Shown piece by piece: positions 1 through 10,824 of a stretch of DNA of 42,651 bases (its first letter is position 1; each line of letters begins with the position of its first letter). This DNA comes from CAVWGP01 sp963754645 (GTDB lineage Bacteria; Pseudomonadota; Alphaproteobacteria; Bin65). The DNA lies in the NCBI GenBank assembly GCA_963754645.1, contig CAVWGP010000009.1, positions 1 through 42,651 of the forward strand, written 5' to 3'. The notes beneath the pieces were generated by a model. It saw only the letters and a list, made by a program, of their open reading frames with translations. It ran no database searches and was not told where the DNA came from. Made by a program: the position numbers and the translations under genes.

Positions 1-6
1 CCCCCC

Positions 7-1866
<1,860 letters not shown>

Positions 1867-1979
1867 ATATAGGTAAGGGCGGCGGGCGCGCAATCCGGCG
1901 TTAACGTCTTCACAACCAATCGCGCCCTATGGTCATCGAAGCGAAGCGGCTTCGGTCAATATTGCAAGAGGATGGAGCG

Positions 1980-2349
1980 ATGAGAAAGATTTTCGGCATG
2001 GCCGCGCTGGCGGCGGTTGCGGCGTCTGCCGCGGCCTGCGTCGTGGCAGCCGGCACCGGGATACTATGCGGCAGCGCCTGCGCCGCCGGCGGGCCCGCCG
2101 CCGTCGGCCACCGCGACGGTCACGGTCGAGGCGCCCTACGCGCCGCCGCCGCCGCAATATGAAGTCGTCCCTGTTGCGCCGGGACCGCTTTATGTATGGG
2201 CTCCCGGCGCCTGGTCGTGGTATGGCGGCCGCTATGTCTGGGTCGGCGGCCGTTACCATATGCGTCCGCATGGCCGCGCGCGTTATTCGCACGGCTATTG
2301 GTCGCGCGGTCCGCGCGGCTACATCTGGATCGGCGGCCGCTGGTCCTGA
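1980..2349 (+). CDS. Small secreted YXWGXW-repeat protein, with an apparent frameshift
   Basis: The reading frame opens with ATG at 1980 after a purine-rich stretch (GGATGGAGCG) and encodes a hydrophobic, alanine-rich signal segment ending near a Cys, so it may be a lipoprotein. After about residue 27 the recognisable protein continues one base later in another frame: a proline-rich linker, then repeated aromatic/glycine units such as YVWAPGAWSWYGGRYVWVGG and YIWIGGRW. This pattern is known from the YXWGXW repeat family, small envelope proteins of unknown role. The span of 370 nt equals 123 codons plus one base, consistent with one extra base near 2055-2065. It may be a sequencing error or a real lesion. 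The 3' end overlaps the convergent acetyltransferase gene by 31 nt. Confidence 0.7.
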
Positions 2350-2870
2350 ACCGGCCGGCCCGCGTCGCGGGCCGTTTCCATCGAACGCAAGGGCAGCGCC
2401 GCCTCGATCCGCATGAGGCGGCGATCGTCCGTATCCGGCCGCAGGCTGAAGCCCGCATTGCGCGCGAAGCTGAGCGTCGCGAGATTTTCGGCCAAGACCT
2501 CGCCATAGACCGTCGCGATGCCGGCGGCGCGCGCGTCGTCGAGGAGCGCGTGCAACAAGGCGCTGCCCACACCGATCCGGCGCCAGGCCTCGGCGACGAC
2601 GATGCCGATCTCGGCGCTCGCCGGATCGTCTTGCGCCGCGCCGTAGCGCGCGTCGCCGACGATGATTTCGCCGCCATCGCCGAGCGCCACGGCGACATGC
2701 GCGCGTTGGCGCCGCGCGTCGAGGCGCGTCATCGCCGCGAGCAGCGCCGGCGACAACTCGTTCAAGCCGGTGTGAAAACGCAGATAGCGCGCCTGGGGCG
2801 ACAGCGCGCGCACGAACGCCTGCAGCCGGCCGGCGTCGTCCGGCCTTAGCGGGCGAATGCCGGGGCGCAC
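2319..2870 (-). CDS. GNAT family N-acetyltransferase
   Basis: The protein of about 183 residues shows the GNAT fold: an N-terminal IRPLRPDDAGRLQAFVRAL segment, a central acceptor strand region (ADEAEIGIVV-like), the acetyl-CoA loop around WRRIGVGSALLHALLDDARA, and a C-terminal stretch with LSFARNAGF. It probably transfers an acetyl group from acetyl-CoA to an amine; the substrate is unknown. The preferred start is a GTG at 2870, because it lies inside the last codons of the upstream DUF2917 gene, giving translational coupling, and homology begins right after it. The two genes form a minus-strand operon. Its 3' end runs 31 nt into the opposite-strand YXWGXW gene. Confidence 0.8.
   Translation of the reverse strand: MRPGIRPLRPDDAGRLQAFVRALSPQARYLRFHTGLNELSPALLAAMTRLDARRQRAHVAVALGDGGEIIVGDARYGAAQDDPASAEIGIVVAEAWRRIGVGSALLHALLDDARAAGIATVYGEVLAENLATLSFARNAGFSLRPDTDDRRLMRIEAALPLRSMETARDAGRPVQDQRPPIQM
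2356..2377 (+). terminator. Possible stem-loop terminator after the YXWGXW gene
   Basis: Seven nt after the stop codon at 2349, CGGCCCGC pairs with GCGGGCCG around a three-base loop (2356-2363 with 2367-2374), followed by TTT. The U-tract is short, and the hairpin lies within the coding region of the convergent acetyltransferase, so the call is tentative. Confidence 0.4.
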
Positions 2871-3148
2871 GGCCGTTCTCGGGATGGCGCGCGCCCTTGC
2901 CGCGCCGCGGCCGGCGCGGCGCCGATGCTGAGGCGCGCCGGTCCGCCTAACGCCTGGAGGGCGGCGGTGCCCGGCCGGTCGAGCACGAAGCTCTCGCCGG
3001 CTTCGAGCACGATGTCGCGCGTGTCGCAATCCTGGGTCACCCACAGCGCGCCGGCGAGGCACGCGACACGGCGGCCGGCGCCGTGGGCGAGCGCCAGCAC
3101 GCGGCCGCGCGGAACGAGCGTGTCGATTGGGGTTGCATCCAACAACAT
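2846..3148 (-). CDS. DUF2917 domain protein
   Basis: A 100-residue protein whose body (RGRVLALAHGAGRRVACLAG followed by a segment with WVTQDCDTRDIVL and a GESFVLDRPG strand) fits DUF2917, a small cupin-like fold of unknown function common in proteobacteria. The ATG at 3148 is preceded by AAGGAGAC at ideal spacing, so it is preferred over upstream ATGs. The last codons overlap the start of the acetyltransferase gene. The LysR gene diverges from it across a 140-bp spacer, a common arrangement for a regulator and its target. The function is unknown. Confidence 0.75.
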   Translation of the reverse strand: MLLDATPIDTLVPRGRVLALAHGAGRRVACLAGALWVTQDCDTRDIVLEAGESFVLDRPGTAALQALGGPARLSIGAAPAAARQGRAPSRERPCAPAFAR

Positions 3149-3218
3149 GGCGGTCTCCTTCATATATGCAAAATTCGCATTCATAGGGCCCCGCTTGCAG
3201 CGACTTGCCGGGCGTGCT

Positions 3219-3236
3219 ATCGTTAATATCGTTAAT
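3219..3236. promoter_or_regulatory. Tandem 9-bp direct repeat in the DUF2917/LysR divergent promoter
   Basis: ATCGTTAAT occurs twice in immediate succession (3219-3227 and 3228-3236) in the AT-rich spacer between the two divergent genes. Its position suggests a binding site for the adjacent LysR regulator or for RNA polymerase. No clear T-N11-A box could be fixed, so the role is inferred from position only. Confidence 0.35.
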
Positions 3237-3288
3237 CAAAACGCTGCCGACAAACGGTCATTCGGTATCCGATAGATGAAAAAACAGA

Positions 3289-4212
3289 ATGCATAGCTGC
3301 CGCCACCAGCTCCCGCCGCTCGATCTGCTGCCCGCCTTCGAGGCGGCGGCGCGGCATTTGTCGTTCACGAAAGCGGGCGACGAGCTCGGCCTTACGCAAT
3401 CGGCGGTGAGCCGGCAGATCCAGGCGGTCGAGGTCGCGCTGGGCGCCGCGCTGTTCGAGCGCAAGACGCGAGCCCTGGCGCTGACCGAGAGCGGGCGCGA
3501 ATTCCTGCGCGTCGCCGAGGCGGCGTTGACCATGCTCGACGGCGCCACGCGCAAGCTGCGCGGCTCGGCCGCGGCGCGCATGGTGACGCTGACCACGACG
3601 CCGGGCTTCGCCGCGCTGTGGCTCATTCCGCGCCTGGCTGGTTTCACCCGCGCCCATCCCGGCGTCGATGTCCGCATCTCGACGACCTACGAGAAGGCCG
3701 ATCTCGAGCGCGGATCGATCGATCTCGCCCTGCGCTACATGGTGTCGGAGACCGCCGGTACGGCGCCGCGCCTGTTCGACGAAGAGGTCTTGCCGGTGTG
3801 CAGCCCGGCGCTGGCGCGCGACAAGGCGCGGCCGTTGCGCGTGCCCGCCGATCTCGCGCGCCACACGCTGCTGCACATCGCGGGCGCCATGGCGGTGCCG
3901 CTCGAATGGCCGCTCTGGCTGCACGCGCTCGGCATCGCCGAGCTCAAGCCGGCTTCGACGCTGCATTTCAGCCACTACGACCAGCTCATCCAGGCGGCGG
4001 TGGCGGGGCAGGGCGTGGCGCTCGGCCGGCTGCCGCTGGTGCGCGAGCTGTTGGCGGAGCGGCGGCTGGTGGCGCCGTTCAAGAAGGCCGTATCGTCGCC
4101 GCGCGGCTACTATGTACTGGTTACGCCCCTGGGCGCCGGCAAGCCCGAGGTCGTCGATTTCGTCGCCTGGCTGCTCGCCGAGGCGAAAAAGGAACCGGCG
4201 ACCGCGCCATAG
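3289..4212 (+). CDS. LysR family transcriptional regulator (GcvA-like)
   Basis: This 307-residue regulator has an N-terminal winged helix-turn-helix (about residues 5-65: LPPLDLLPAFEAAARHLSFT, LTQSAVSRQIQAVE, LFERKTRALALTESG) followed by a ~200-residue type 2 periplasmic-binding fold that normally senses a small effector. The opening PPLDLLPAFEAAAR and overall spacing resemble the GcvA branch. Length is standard. It diverges from the DUF2917/GNAT operon and probably controls it and itself; this is inference from position. The effector is unknown. The peptide-binding protein gene downstream starts 180 bp later and seems to have its own promoter. Confidence 0.9.
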   Translation: MHSCRHQLPPLDLLPAFEAAARHLSFTKAGDELGLTQSAVSRQIQAVEVALGAALFERKTRALALTESGREFLRVAEAALTMLDGATRKLRGSAAARMVTLTTTPGFAALWLIPRLAGFTRAHPGVDVRISTTYEKADLERGSIDLALRYMVSETAGTAPRLFDEEVLPVCSPALARDKARPLRVPADLARHTLLHIAGAMAVPLEWPLWLHALGIAELKPASTLHFSHYDQLIQAAVAGQGVALGRLPLVRELLAERRLVAPFKKAVSSPRGYYVLVTPLGAGKPEVVDFVAWLLAEAKKEPATAP

Positions 4213-4392
4213 CCGGCGGGAGGGCGGCCTGCGCGGCATTGCGCACCGGCCGCAGCCGATTGACTCGGGGCCGCTTGCGCGGGTGTAATTGAGCCCAAGA
4301 CAGCGCAGGCCCGATCGGCGTGCGCTCTAAAATCCGGCGCTTGGGCCGCGAACGACGGCCTCCGCCAAAACACGAACGAGGGAGCCTCACCG

Positions 4393-6027
4393 ATGCAATC
4401 TCCGATCCGACGCAAATTTCTCGCCGGAGCCGCGCTCGCGGCGCTCACGGTGCTGTTCGCCGCGTCGCCCGCGCCCGAGGCGCTGGCCCAGGGCGGCGAG
4501 TGGAAGACCTTCCGCTGGGCGAATGACGGCGACGTCAATTCGCTCGATCCCTATGCGCGCAACGAGACCTTCCTGCTCGCCTTCCTGCAAAACATCTACG
4601 AGCCGCTGGCGCGCCGCAACAAGGAGCTGCAGCTCGAGCCGGCGCTGGCCGAGAAATGGGGCCAAGTGTCGCCGACGCGCTGGTTCTTCGACCTGCGCCG
4701 CGACGTGAAGTTCCACGACGGCTCGCCGTTCAACGCCGACGACGTGGTGTTCTCGATCAATCGGGCCAACGGCAAGGGCTCGAACATGCTGACTTATTTC
4801 TCGACGATGAAGGCGATCGTCAAGGTCAACGACTACCGGGTCGAAATCGAGACCAACGTCCCCGATCCGCTGCTCGCCTCGAAATGGGCGCAGATCTTCA
4901 TCATGTCGAAGGCTTGGGCCGAGAAGAACAAGGCGCTCGAAGTCTCCGACCTGACCAAGAACGAGGAGAATTTCGCCACCCGCAACGCCAACGGCAGCGG
5001 GCCGTTCGTCGTCAAGTCGCGCGAGCCCGACGTGAAGACCGTGCTCGTCCGCAACGAAAATTGGTGGGACAAGAAAGTCGAGCACAATATCGGCACGGTC
5101 GAGTTCAGCCGCGTCGCCAACGCGGCCACGCGTATCGCCGCCTTGCGCGCCGGCCAGATCGACATGACGTACACCGTCCCGCCGCAGGACACCGAGACGC
5201 TCGCCAAGGACCCCAACACCAAGGTGATCGAGGGTCCCGAGACGCGCGTCGTCTATCTCGGCTTCGACCAGGAGCGTGCCGAGCTGCTGCATTCCAGCGT
5301 CAAGGGCAAGAACCCGTTCAAGGACCGGCGCGTGCGCGAGGCGTTCTACCGCTCGATCGATGTCGAGGCGATCAAGCGCACGGTGATGCGCGGCCAGTCC
5401 TTCCCCACCGCGCTCATGGTCGCGCCCGGCATCGGCGGCTACACCAAGGAGCTCGACAAGCGGCCGGCCATGCTCGCCGCCGACGCCGCCAAGAAGCTGC
5501 TCGCCGACGCCGGTTATCCGAACGGTTTCGAAGTCACCATGGATTGCCCGACCGACCGCTACGTCAACGACGAGAAAATCTGCCAGGCCGTGGTCGGCAT
5601 GCTGGCGCGCATCGGCATCAAGGTCGATCTCCGGGCGCAGACCAGGTTGAAATACTTCGCGCAAATCCTGCGGCCCAAATCCGACACCAGCTTCTACATG
5701 CTCGGCTGGTCGCCGGCCGCGACCTACGACGTGCATGACGTGTTCATCAACTTGATCCAGACCTATAACGAAAAAACCAAGAAAGGCGCGTTCAACAACG
5801 GCGGCTGGTCGAACGCCGCGTTCGACGAACTGGCCGACAAGGTCCAGGTCGAAACCGACGTCGCCAAGCGCAACGCCATGATCGCCCAGGCGACCAAGAT
5901 CTACACCGAGGATTACGCCTATATTCCGCTGCACCAGCAGGCCGTGGTTTGGGCGGCGCGCAAGAATATCGACCTCGTGCAAACCGCCGACAATTCCTTT
6001 GCCCTGCGCTGGGTGAAGGTGAAATAG
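4393..6027 (+). CDS. Family 5 ABC transporter solute-binding protein (dipeptide/oligopeptide type)
   Basis: A 544-residue periplasmic binding protein that would capture peptides, nickel chelates or a similar ligand and deliver it to the downstream permeases. It begins with a TAT-type signal (RRKFLAG at residues 6-12, hydrophobic core, ALAQ near residue 36). The mature part shows the SBP_bac_5 pattern: SLDPYARNETFLLAFLQNIY, then YEPLARR, W.FDLRRDVKFHDGSPFNADD, VVFSINRA, and later FKDRRVREAFYRSIDVEAI. A GAGGGAG ribosome site precedes the ATG. It is the first gene of a five-gene importer operon. The ligand cannot be deduced; dipeptide and oligopeptide are only the commonest annotations in this family. 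Confidence 0.92.
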   Translation: MQSPIRRKFLAGAALAALTVLFAASPAPEALAQGGEWKTFRWANDGDVNSLDPYARNETFLLAFLQNIYEPLARRNKELQLEPALAEKWGQVSPTRWFFDLRRDVKFHDGSPFNADDVVFSINRANGKGSNMLTYFSTMKAIVKVNDYRVEIETNVPDPLLASKWAQIFIMSKAWAEKNKALEVSDLTKNEENFATRNANGSGPFVVKSREPDVKTVLVRNENWWDKKVEHNIGTVEFSRVANAATRIAALRAGQIDMTYTVPPQDTETLAKDPNTKVIEGPETRVVYLGFDQERAELLHSSVKGKNPFKDRRVREAFYRSIDVEAIKRTVMRGQSFPTALMVAPGIGGYTKELDKRPAMLAADAAKKLLADAGYPNGFEVTMDCPTDRYVNDEKICQAVVGMLARIGIKVDLRAQTRLKYFAQILRPKSDTSFYMLGWSPAATYDVHDVFINLIQTYNEKTKKGAFNNGGWSNAAFDELADKVQVETDVAKRNAMIAQATKIYTEDYAYIPLHQQAVVWAARKNIDLVQTADNSFALRWVKVK

Positions 6028-6046
6028 GCCGTTAGACCGCGTTACC

Positions 6047-6095
6047 GGCTCCTCTCCGATCTCGCCTGTTCATGGGGCGGCGATCGGGAGGGGCC
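6047..6095 (+). other. Long imperfect stem-loop between binding-protein and permease genes
   Basis: GGCTCCTCTCCGATCTCGCC (6047-6066) pairs, with a few bulges, with GGCGATCGGGAGGGGCC (6079-6095) around a short loop. Hairpins at this point in ABC operons commonly protect the binding-protein message or attenuate readthrough so that the binding protein is made in excess. That role is inferred; the pairing is visible. Confidence 0.5.
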
Positions 6096-6121
6096 GCTAA
6101 TCGGACAGGCGCCCGCGGGCG

Positions 6122-7108
6122 ATGATTTCCTTCATCTTGAAACGAATGGTGCAGGCCGCGATCGTCATGCTCGCGGTCGCGCTGTTCTCGTTCGTCATCT
6201 TCAACTTCGTCGGCGATCCGATCAACGCCATGGTCGGGCAGGACACGTCGATCCAGGACCGCGCCAAGCTGCGCGAGCAGCTCGGCCTCGACGATCCGGT
6301 GCTGACACGGTTCCTGCGCTTCATCGGCCGCGCGGCACAGGGCGAGTTCGGCCTGTCCTACCGCACCGCCGAGCCTGTCGGGCGCATGATCGCCGAGCGG
6401 CTGCCGGCGACGCTCGAACTCTCGCTCGTGGCGATCCTGTTCGCGCTCGGCATCGGGATTCCGATGGGCGTCTATTGCGGCCTGCATCCGCGCCATTGGT
6501 TCACCCGGGTCCTGCAAGCCGTGTCGATCGTCGGCGTCTCGCTGCCGACCTTCCTGATCGGTATCCTGCTGATCCTGATCTTCGCCGTCGCCTGGAAACT
6601 CTTGCCCGCCTTCGGCCGCGGCGACGTGATCAAGCTCGGCGGCTGGTCGACGGGCTTCCTCACGGCCAAGGGCCTCGCCGCCCTTATCTTGCCCGGCGTC
6701 ACGCTCGGCCTGTTCCAGCTCACGCTCATCATGCGCCTGGTGCGCGCCGAGATGCTCGAAGTGATGCGCACCGACTACATCAAGTTCGCGCGCGCCCGCG
6801 GCCTGTCGGATCGCGCCGTGCATTTCGGCCACGCGCTCAAGAACACGCTGGTGCCCGTCATCACCGTCACCGGCTTGCAGCTCGGGCAAATTATCGCCTT
6901 CGCCTTGATCACCGAAACCGTTTTTTCGTGGCCGGGGGTGGGCCAGCTTTTCGTCGTTTCGGTTTCGGCGGCGGACATTCCGGTGATGTCGGCCTATCTC
7001 GTGCTCATCGCCTTGGTTTTCGTCACCATCAATCTCGCGGTCGATATACTCTACTATGCGGTCGATCCGCGGCTGCGCACGGCGCAGGCGGCGAGCCGGG
7101 CGGCGTGA
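6122..7108 (+). CDS. ABC transporter permease, DppB/OppB type
   Basis: A 328-residue inner-membrane protein. It opens with the family's MISFILKRMVQAAIVMLAVA helix, then has the periplasmic segment (DPINAMVGQDTSIQDRAKLR, LGLDDPV) and the remaining five hydrophobic spans. The cytoplasmic EAA loop near residues 214-232 (MRTDYIKFARARGLSD) contacts the ATPases. Length and order match DppB/OppB. It is the second gene of the importer operon and is followed after one base by the second permease. The substrate is unresolved. Confidence 0.92.
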   Translation: MISFILKRMVQAAIVMLAVALFSFVIFNFVGDPINAMVGQDTSIQDRAKLREQLGLDDPVLTRFLRFIGRAAQGEFGLSYRTAEPVGRMIAERLPATLELSLVAILFALGIGIPMGVYCGLHPRHWFTRVLQAVSIVGVSLPTFLIGILLILIFAVAWKLLPAFGRGDVIKLGGWSTGFLTAKGLAALILPGVTLGLFQLTLIMRLVRAEMLEVMRTDYIKFARARGLSDRAVHFGHALKNTLVPVITVTGLQLGQIIAFALITETVFSWPGVGQLFVVSVSAADIPVMSAYLVLIALVFVTINLAVDILYYAVDPRLRTAQAASRAA

Positions 7109-7109
7109 C

Positions 7110-8039
7110 ATGGCGGCGTTTTCGCCCATCGCGCAAGCGTGGCGGCGCGCCGCCGACAGCGAGCTCATGGCCAGCTTGCTGTCGTCGCCGGTCACGGTGG
7201 CCGCCGTCATCGTGACGGCGCTGATCTTCGCCGCCGCGCTCGTGGCGCCGCTGATCGCGATCCAGAATCCCTTCGATCCGGCGAGCCTCAATCTATCCGA
7301 TTCGATGAAGCCGCCGCTGTTGTGGGGCGGCGAGCGCGGCTTTCCGCTCGGCACCGACGACCAGGGCCGCGACATGTACTCGGCCATCCTCTACGGCACG
7401 CGGCTCTCGCTCTTCGTCGGCTTCGTCTCGGTGCTGCTGGCGATGGCGCTCGGCACCGCGATCGGCCTGATCAGCGGCTATGCCGGCGGCGCGCTCGACG
7501 CCTTCCTGATGCGCGTCGCCGACATCCAGCTCACCTTTCCCGCCTTCCTCATCGCGCTCACGCTCGACGGCGTGGTGCGCGGATTCATCTCGTCGAAAGA
7601 GCACGAGGCGGTGGCGCTTTATGTCATCGTCGGCGCGCTGGCGCTGTCGTTCTGGCCGCAATTCGCGCGCACCGTGCGCAGCGCCGTCCTGGTCGAGCGC
7701 ACCAAGGACTACGTCGCCGCGGCGCGCATCATCGGGCGGCCGACCTGGGTCATCCTGTTGCGCCACATCCTGCCCAATGCGATGGGGCCGCTGCTCGTCA
7801 TCGCCTCGATCAATCTCGGCATCGCCATCGTCGGCGAGGCCACGTTGTCGTTCCTCGGCGTCGGCCTGCCGCCGACGCAGCCCTCGCTGGGCACGCTGAT
7901 CCGCATCGGCAACGATTATCTGTCCTCGGGCGATCTGTGGATCACGATCGAACCCGGCATCGCGCTCGCCGTCCTCGTGGTCGCAGTCAATCTGGTGGGC
8001 GATTGGCTGCGCGATGCTTTGAATCCGAAATTGCGGTAA
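7110..8039 (+). CDS. ABC transporter permease, DppC/OppC type
   Basis: A 309-residue partner permease with an N-terminal cytoplasmic tail, a first helix (SPVTVAAVIVTALIFAAALV), the family-specific periplasmic stretch GTDDQGRDMYSAILYGTRLS and the EAA loop near KDYVAAARIIGRPTW. The ATG at 7110 lies one base after the dppB-like stop, the best-coupled start; an upstream in-frame ATG would overlap dppB needlessly. It forms the channel as a heterodimer with the preceding protein. The gene end is followed by an unusual repeat array before the ATPase genes. Confidence 0.92.
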   Translation: MAAFSPIAQAWRRAADSELMASLLSSPVTVAAVIVTALIFAAALVAPLIAIQNPFDPASLNLSDSMKPPLLWGGERGFPLGTDDQGRDMYSAILYGTRLSLFVGFVSVLLAMALGTAIGLISGYAGGALDAFLMRVADIQLTFPAFLIALTLDGVVRGFISSKEHEAVALYVIVGALALSFWPQFARTVRSAVLVERTKDYVAAARIIGRPTWVILLRHILPNAMGPLLVIASINLGIAIVGEATLSFLGVGLPPTQPSLGTLIRIGNDYLSSGDLWITIEPGIALAVLVVAVNLVGDWLRDALNPKLR

Positions 8040-8050
8040 GTGGCTGTGAA

Positions 8051-8187
8051 GGACATCAGGGACAACAGGGACCTCAGGGACGGTAAACGCGTCGCTTGCA
8101 ATCGATGGCACAATCGTGCCTGCTTCGTGTCGCTGAAGTCCCTGAAGTCCCTGCTGTCCCTGTAGTCCCAAAAGTCCCCAATAGTCC
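8051..8187. repeat. Inverted pair of 9-bp tandem repeat arrays
   Basis: On the left, GGACNNCAG repeats with exact 9-bp period at 8051, 8060 and 8069, plus a partial unit at 8078. On the right, the reverse complement CTGNNGTCC repeats at 8133, 8142, 8151 and 8160, decaying through 8169-8187. About 50 bp of unrelated sequence separates the arms. The whole lies between the second permease gene and the first ATPase gene and could fold into a large cruciform or RNA hairpin. It does not look like coding sequence. Function unknown. Confidence 0.85.
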
Positions 8188-8205
8188 CCGCTGCCCCCAA
8201 AACCC

Positions 8206-9178
8206 ATGCCCCTTCTCGCCGTCAAAAACCTGAAAGTCGAAATTCCCACGCGCCGGGGCTTGCTGCCGATCCTCGACGGCGTGTCTTTTGCCGTGGAGCC
8301 GGGCGAGGTGCTGGGGCTGGTCGGCGAGTCGGGCGCGGGCAAGTCGATCAGCGGCATGGCGATCATCGGCCTGCTCGAGCCGCCCGGGCGCATCGCCGGC
8401 GGCGAGATCGTGTTCGAAGGCAAGCGCATCGACAATCTCAACCGCGAGGCGATGCGGCGCATCCGCGGCAAGCGCATCGGCACGATTTTCCAAGACCCGC
8501 TGACCTCGCTCAATCCGCTCTACACGATCGGCCGCCAGCTTGTCGAAACCATCCAGACCCACACCAAGCTCACCGCGCAACAAGCCGAGGCGCGCGCCAT
8601 CGAGCTGCTGCAATCGGTCGGCATCCCGGCGGCCGCGAGCCGCATCGGCGCCTATCCCCACGAATTCTCGGGCGGCATGCGCCAGCGCGTCGTCATCGCC
8701 TTGGCGCTCTGCGTCGATCCCGCGCTCATCATCGCCGACGAGCCGACCACGGCGCTCGACGTTTCGATCCAGGCGCAAATCCTCACCTTGTTGAAACGCC
8801 TGTGCCGCGAGCACAACACCGCCGTGCTGCTCATCACCCACGACATGGGCGTCATCGCCGAAACGGCGGATCGCGTCGCGGTCATGTATGCCGGCCGCAT
8901 TGCCGAGATCGGGCCGGTCGATCAGGTCGTGCGCGAGCCGCAACATCCCTATTCGGTCGGCCTGATGGGCTCGATCCCCACCGTTGCCGCGCGCTCCGAC
9001 AAGCTGCCGCAAATTCCCGGCGCCATGCCGCGGCCCGGTTCGGTGCCGAAAGGCTGCGCCTTCGCCGCGCGCTGCGGCCATGTGCGCGATCTGTGCCGGC
9101 GCGAGCGGCCCGAACTGGTGCCGACCCGGGCGACGCACAGCGCCTGCTTCCGCTATGACAAGCGCTGGGAAAAAATTC

Positions 9179-9186
<8 letters not shown>
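8206..9186 (+). CDS. ABC transporter ATP-binding protein, DppD/OppD type
   Basis: A 326-residue ATPase with Walker A GESGAGKS (about residue 40), Q-loop FQDPLTSLNP, signature SGGMRQR (about 156), Walker B IIADEPTTALD (about 175) and the H-loop LLITHDMGV. The C-terminal extension carries the cysteine cluster of the oligopeptide-importer ATPases (GCAFAARC, then DLCRRERP). It powers uptake by the two upstream permeases. Its last eight bases overlap the next gene in the ATGCCTGA arrangement, showing translational coupling to the second ATPase. Confidence 0.93.
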
Positions 9187-10204
<1,018 letters not shown>

Positions 10205-10267
10205 GCCCCGCCTCGCTGGCATGCAGACGCATATTATTTTATCGGTAGCAGGCGCTTTCACGCGATC

Positions 10268-10282
10268 CTTACCATTTGTTAA
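10268..10282 (+). promoter_or_regulatory. CtrA-like box upstream of the response regulator gene
   Basis: CTTA-CCATTTG-TTAA resembles the alphaproteobacterial CtrA consensus TTAA-N7-TTAA, with the second half exact and the first half one base off. It lies about 100 bp before the response regulator start in the only AT-rich part of this spacer. Assignment is by resemblance only. Confidence 0.35.
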
Positions 10283-10386
10283 CGATTTCTTCATAAATTG
10301 ACAACAATTGAGGGCGGTCGAGAAAGGGCCAGGTGGGGGCGGACGAGCGCATTGTGCGGGCGATGCGCATGGCCGAAGAGGGAATT

Positions 10387-10773
10387 GTGGCGCATATTCT
10401 CGTTATCGACGACGACGACGTGTGCCGCGCGCTCGTCGCCGCAATTCTCACGAAGCACGGTCATCGGGTCACGTCCGCGAAGAACGGACACACGGGCGTC
10501 AAGCTTGCCGGCGAGGAGAAGCCGGATTTCGTCGTCACCGATATCTTCATGCCCGAGCAAGACGGATTCGAGACGATCGCCAAGCTGAAGGCGCTCAGCC
10601 CGTCGCTGCCGGTTGTGGCGATGACGGGGTTCCGCCATAATTGCATGGCCGACCAGCCCGACTATCTTAAGTTGGCGGAACTCTTCGGCGCCGATTTGAC
10701 ATTGGCGAAGCCCGTCGTGGCGAGCCTGCTTGTCGATGCCGTAAACCGGCTATTGCCGGCCGATCGCCGCTAA
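10387..10773 (+). CDS. Single-domain response regulator (CheY-like receiver)
   Basis: A lone receiver domain of 128 residues from the GTG at 10387, which follows a GAGGGAATT ribosome site; longer forms from GTG 10333 or ATG 10363 are possible. It begins AHILVIDDDD with the acidic pocket, has the phospho-acceptor Asp52 in VVTDIFMPEQDG, the switch Thr near residue 80 (AMTGF) and the conserved Lys108 in LAKPV. No output domain follows, so it acts by protein contact or as a phosphate shuttle. It lies 51 bp upstream of the large hybrid kinase gene on the same strand, its likely partner. Confidence 0.88.
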   Translation: MAHILVIDDDDVCRALVAAILTKHGHRVTSAKNGHTGVKLAGEEKPDFVVTDIFMPEQDGFETIAKLKALSPSLPVVAMTGFRHNCMADQPDYLKLAELFGADLTLAKPVVASLLVDAVNRLLPADRR

Positions 10774-10824
10774 GCGCTTCGCCCCGCTACGATCGCCGTC
10801 CAAGAAATCCTCGAGTGGCGCACC

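Noticed and set aside
4387..5982. Long minus-strand open frame opposite the peptide-binding protein gene
   Set aside because: Shadow of a well-conserved family 5 binding protein; no recognisable motif on the minus strand.
8133..8187. CRISPR-like array
   Set aside because: 9-bp units with no spacers and decaying sequence.
8040..8205. Collagen-like or repetitive peptide encoded by the 9-bp repeats
   Set aside because: No start codon or ribosome site in a suitable place, two mirror-image arms, and the repeat unit gives different peptides in every frame. Structure in DNA or RNA is more likely.
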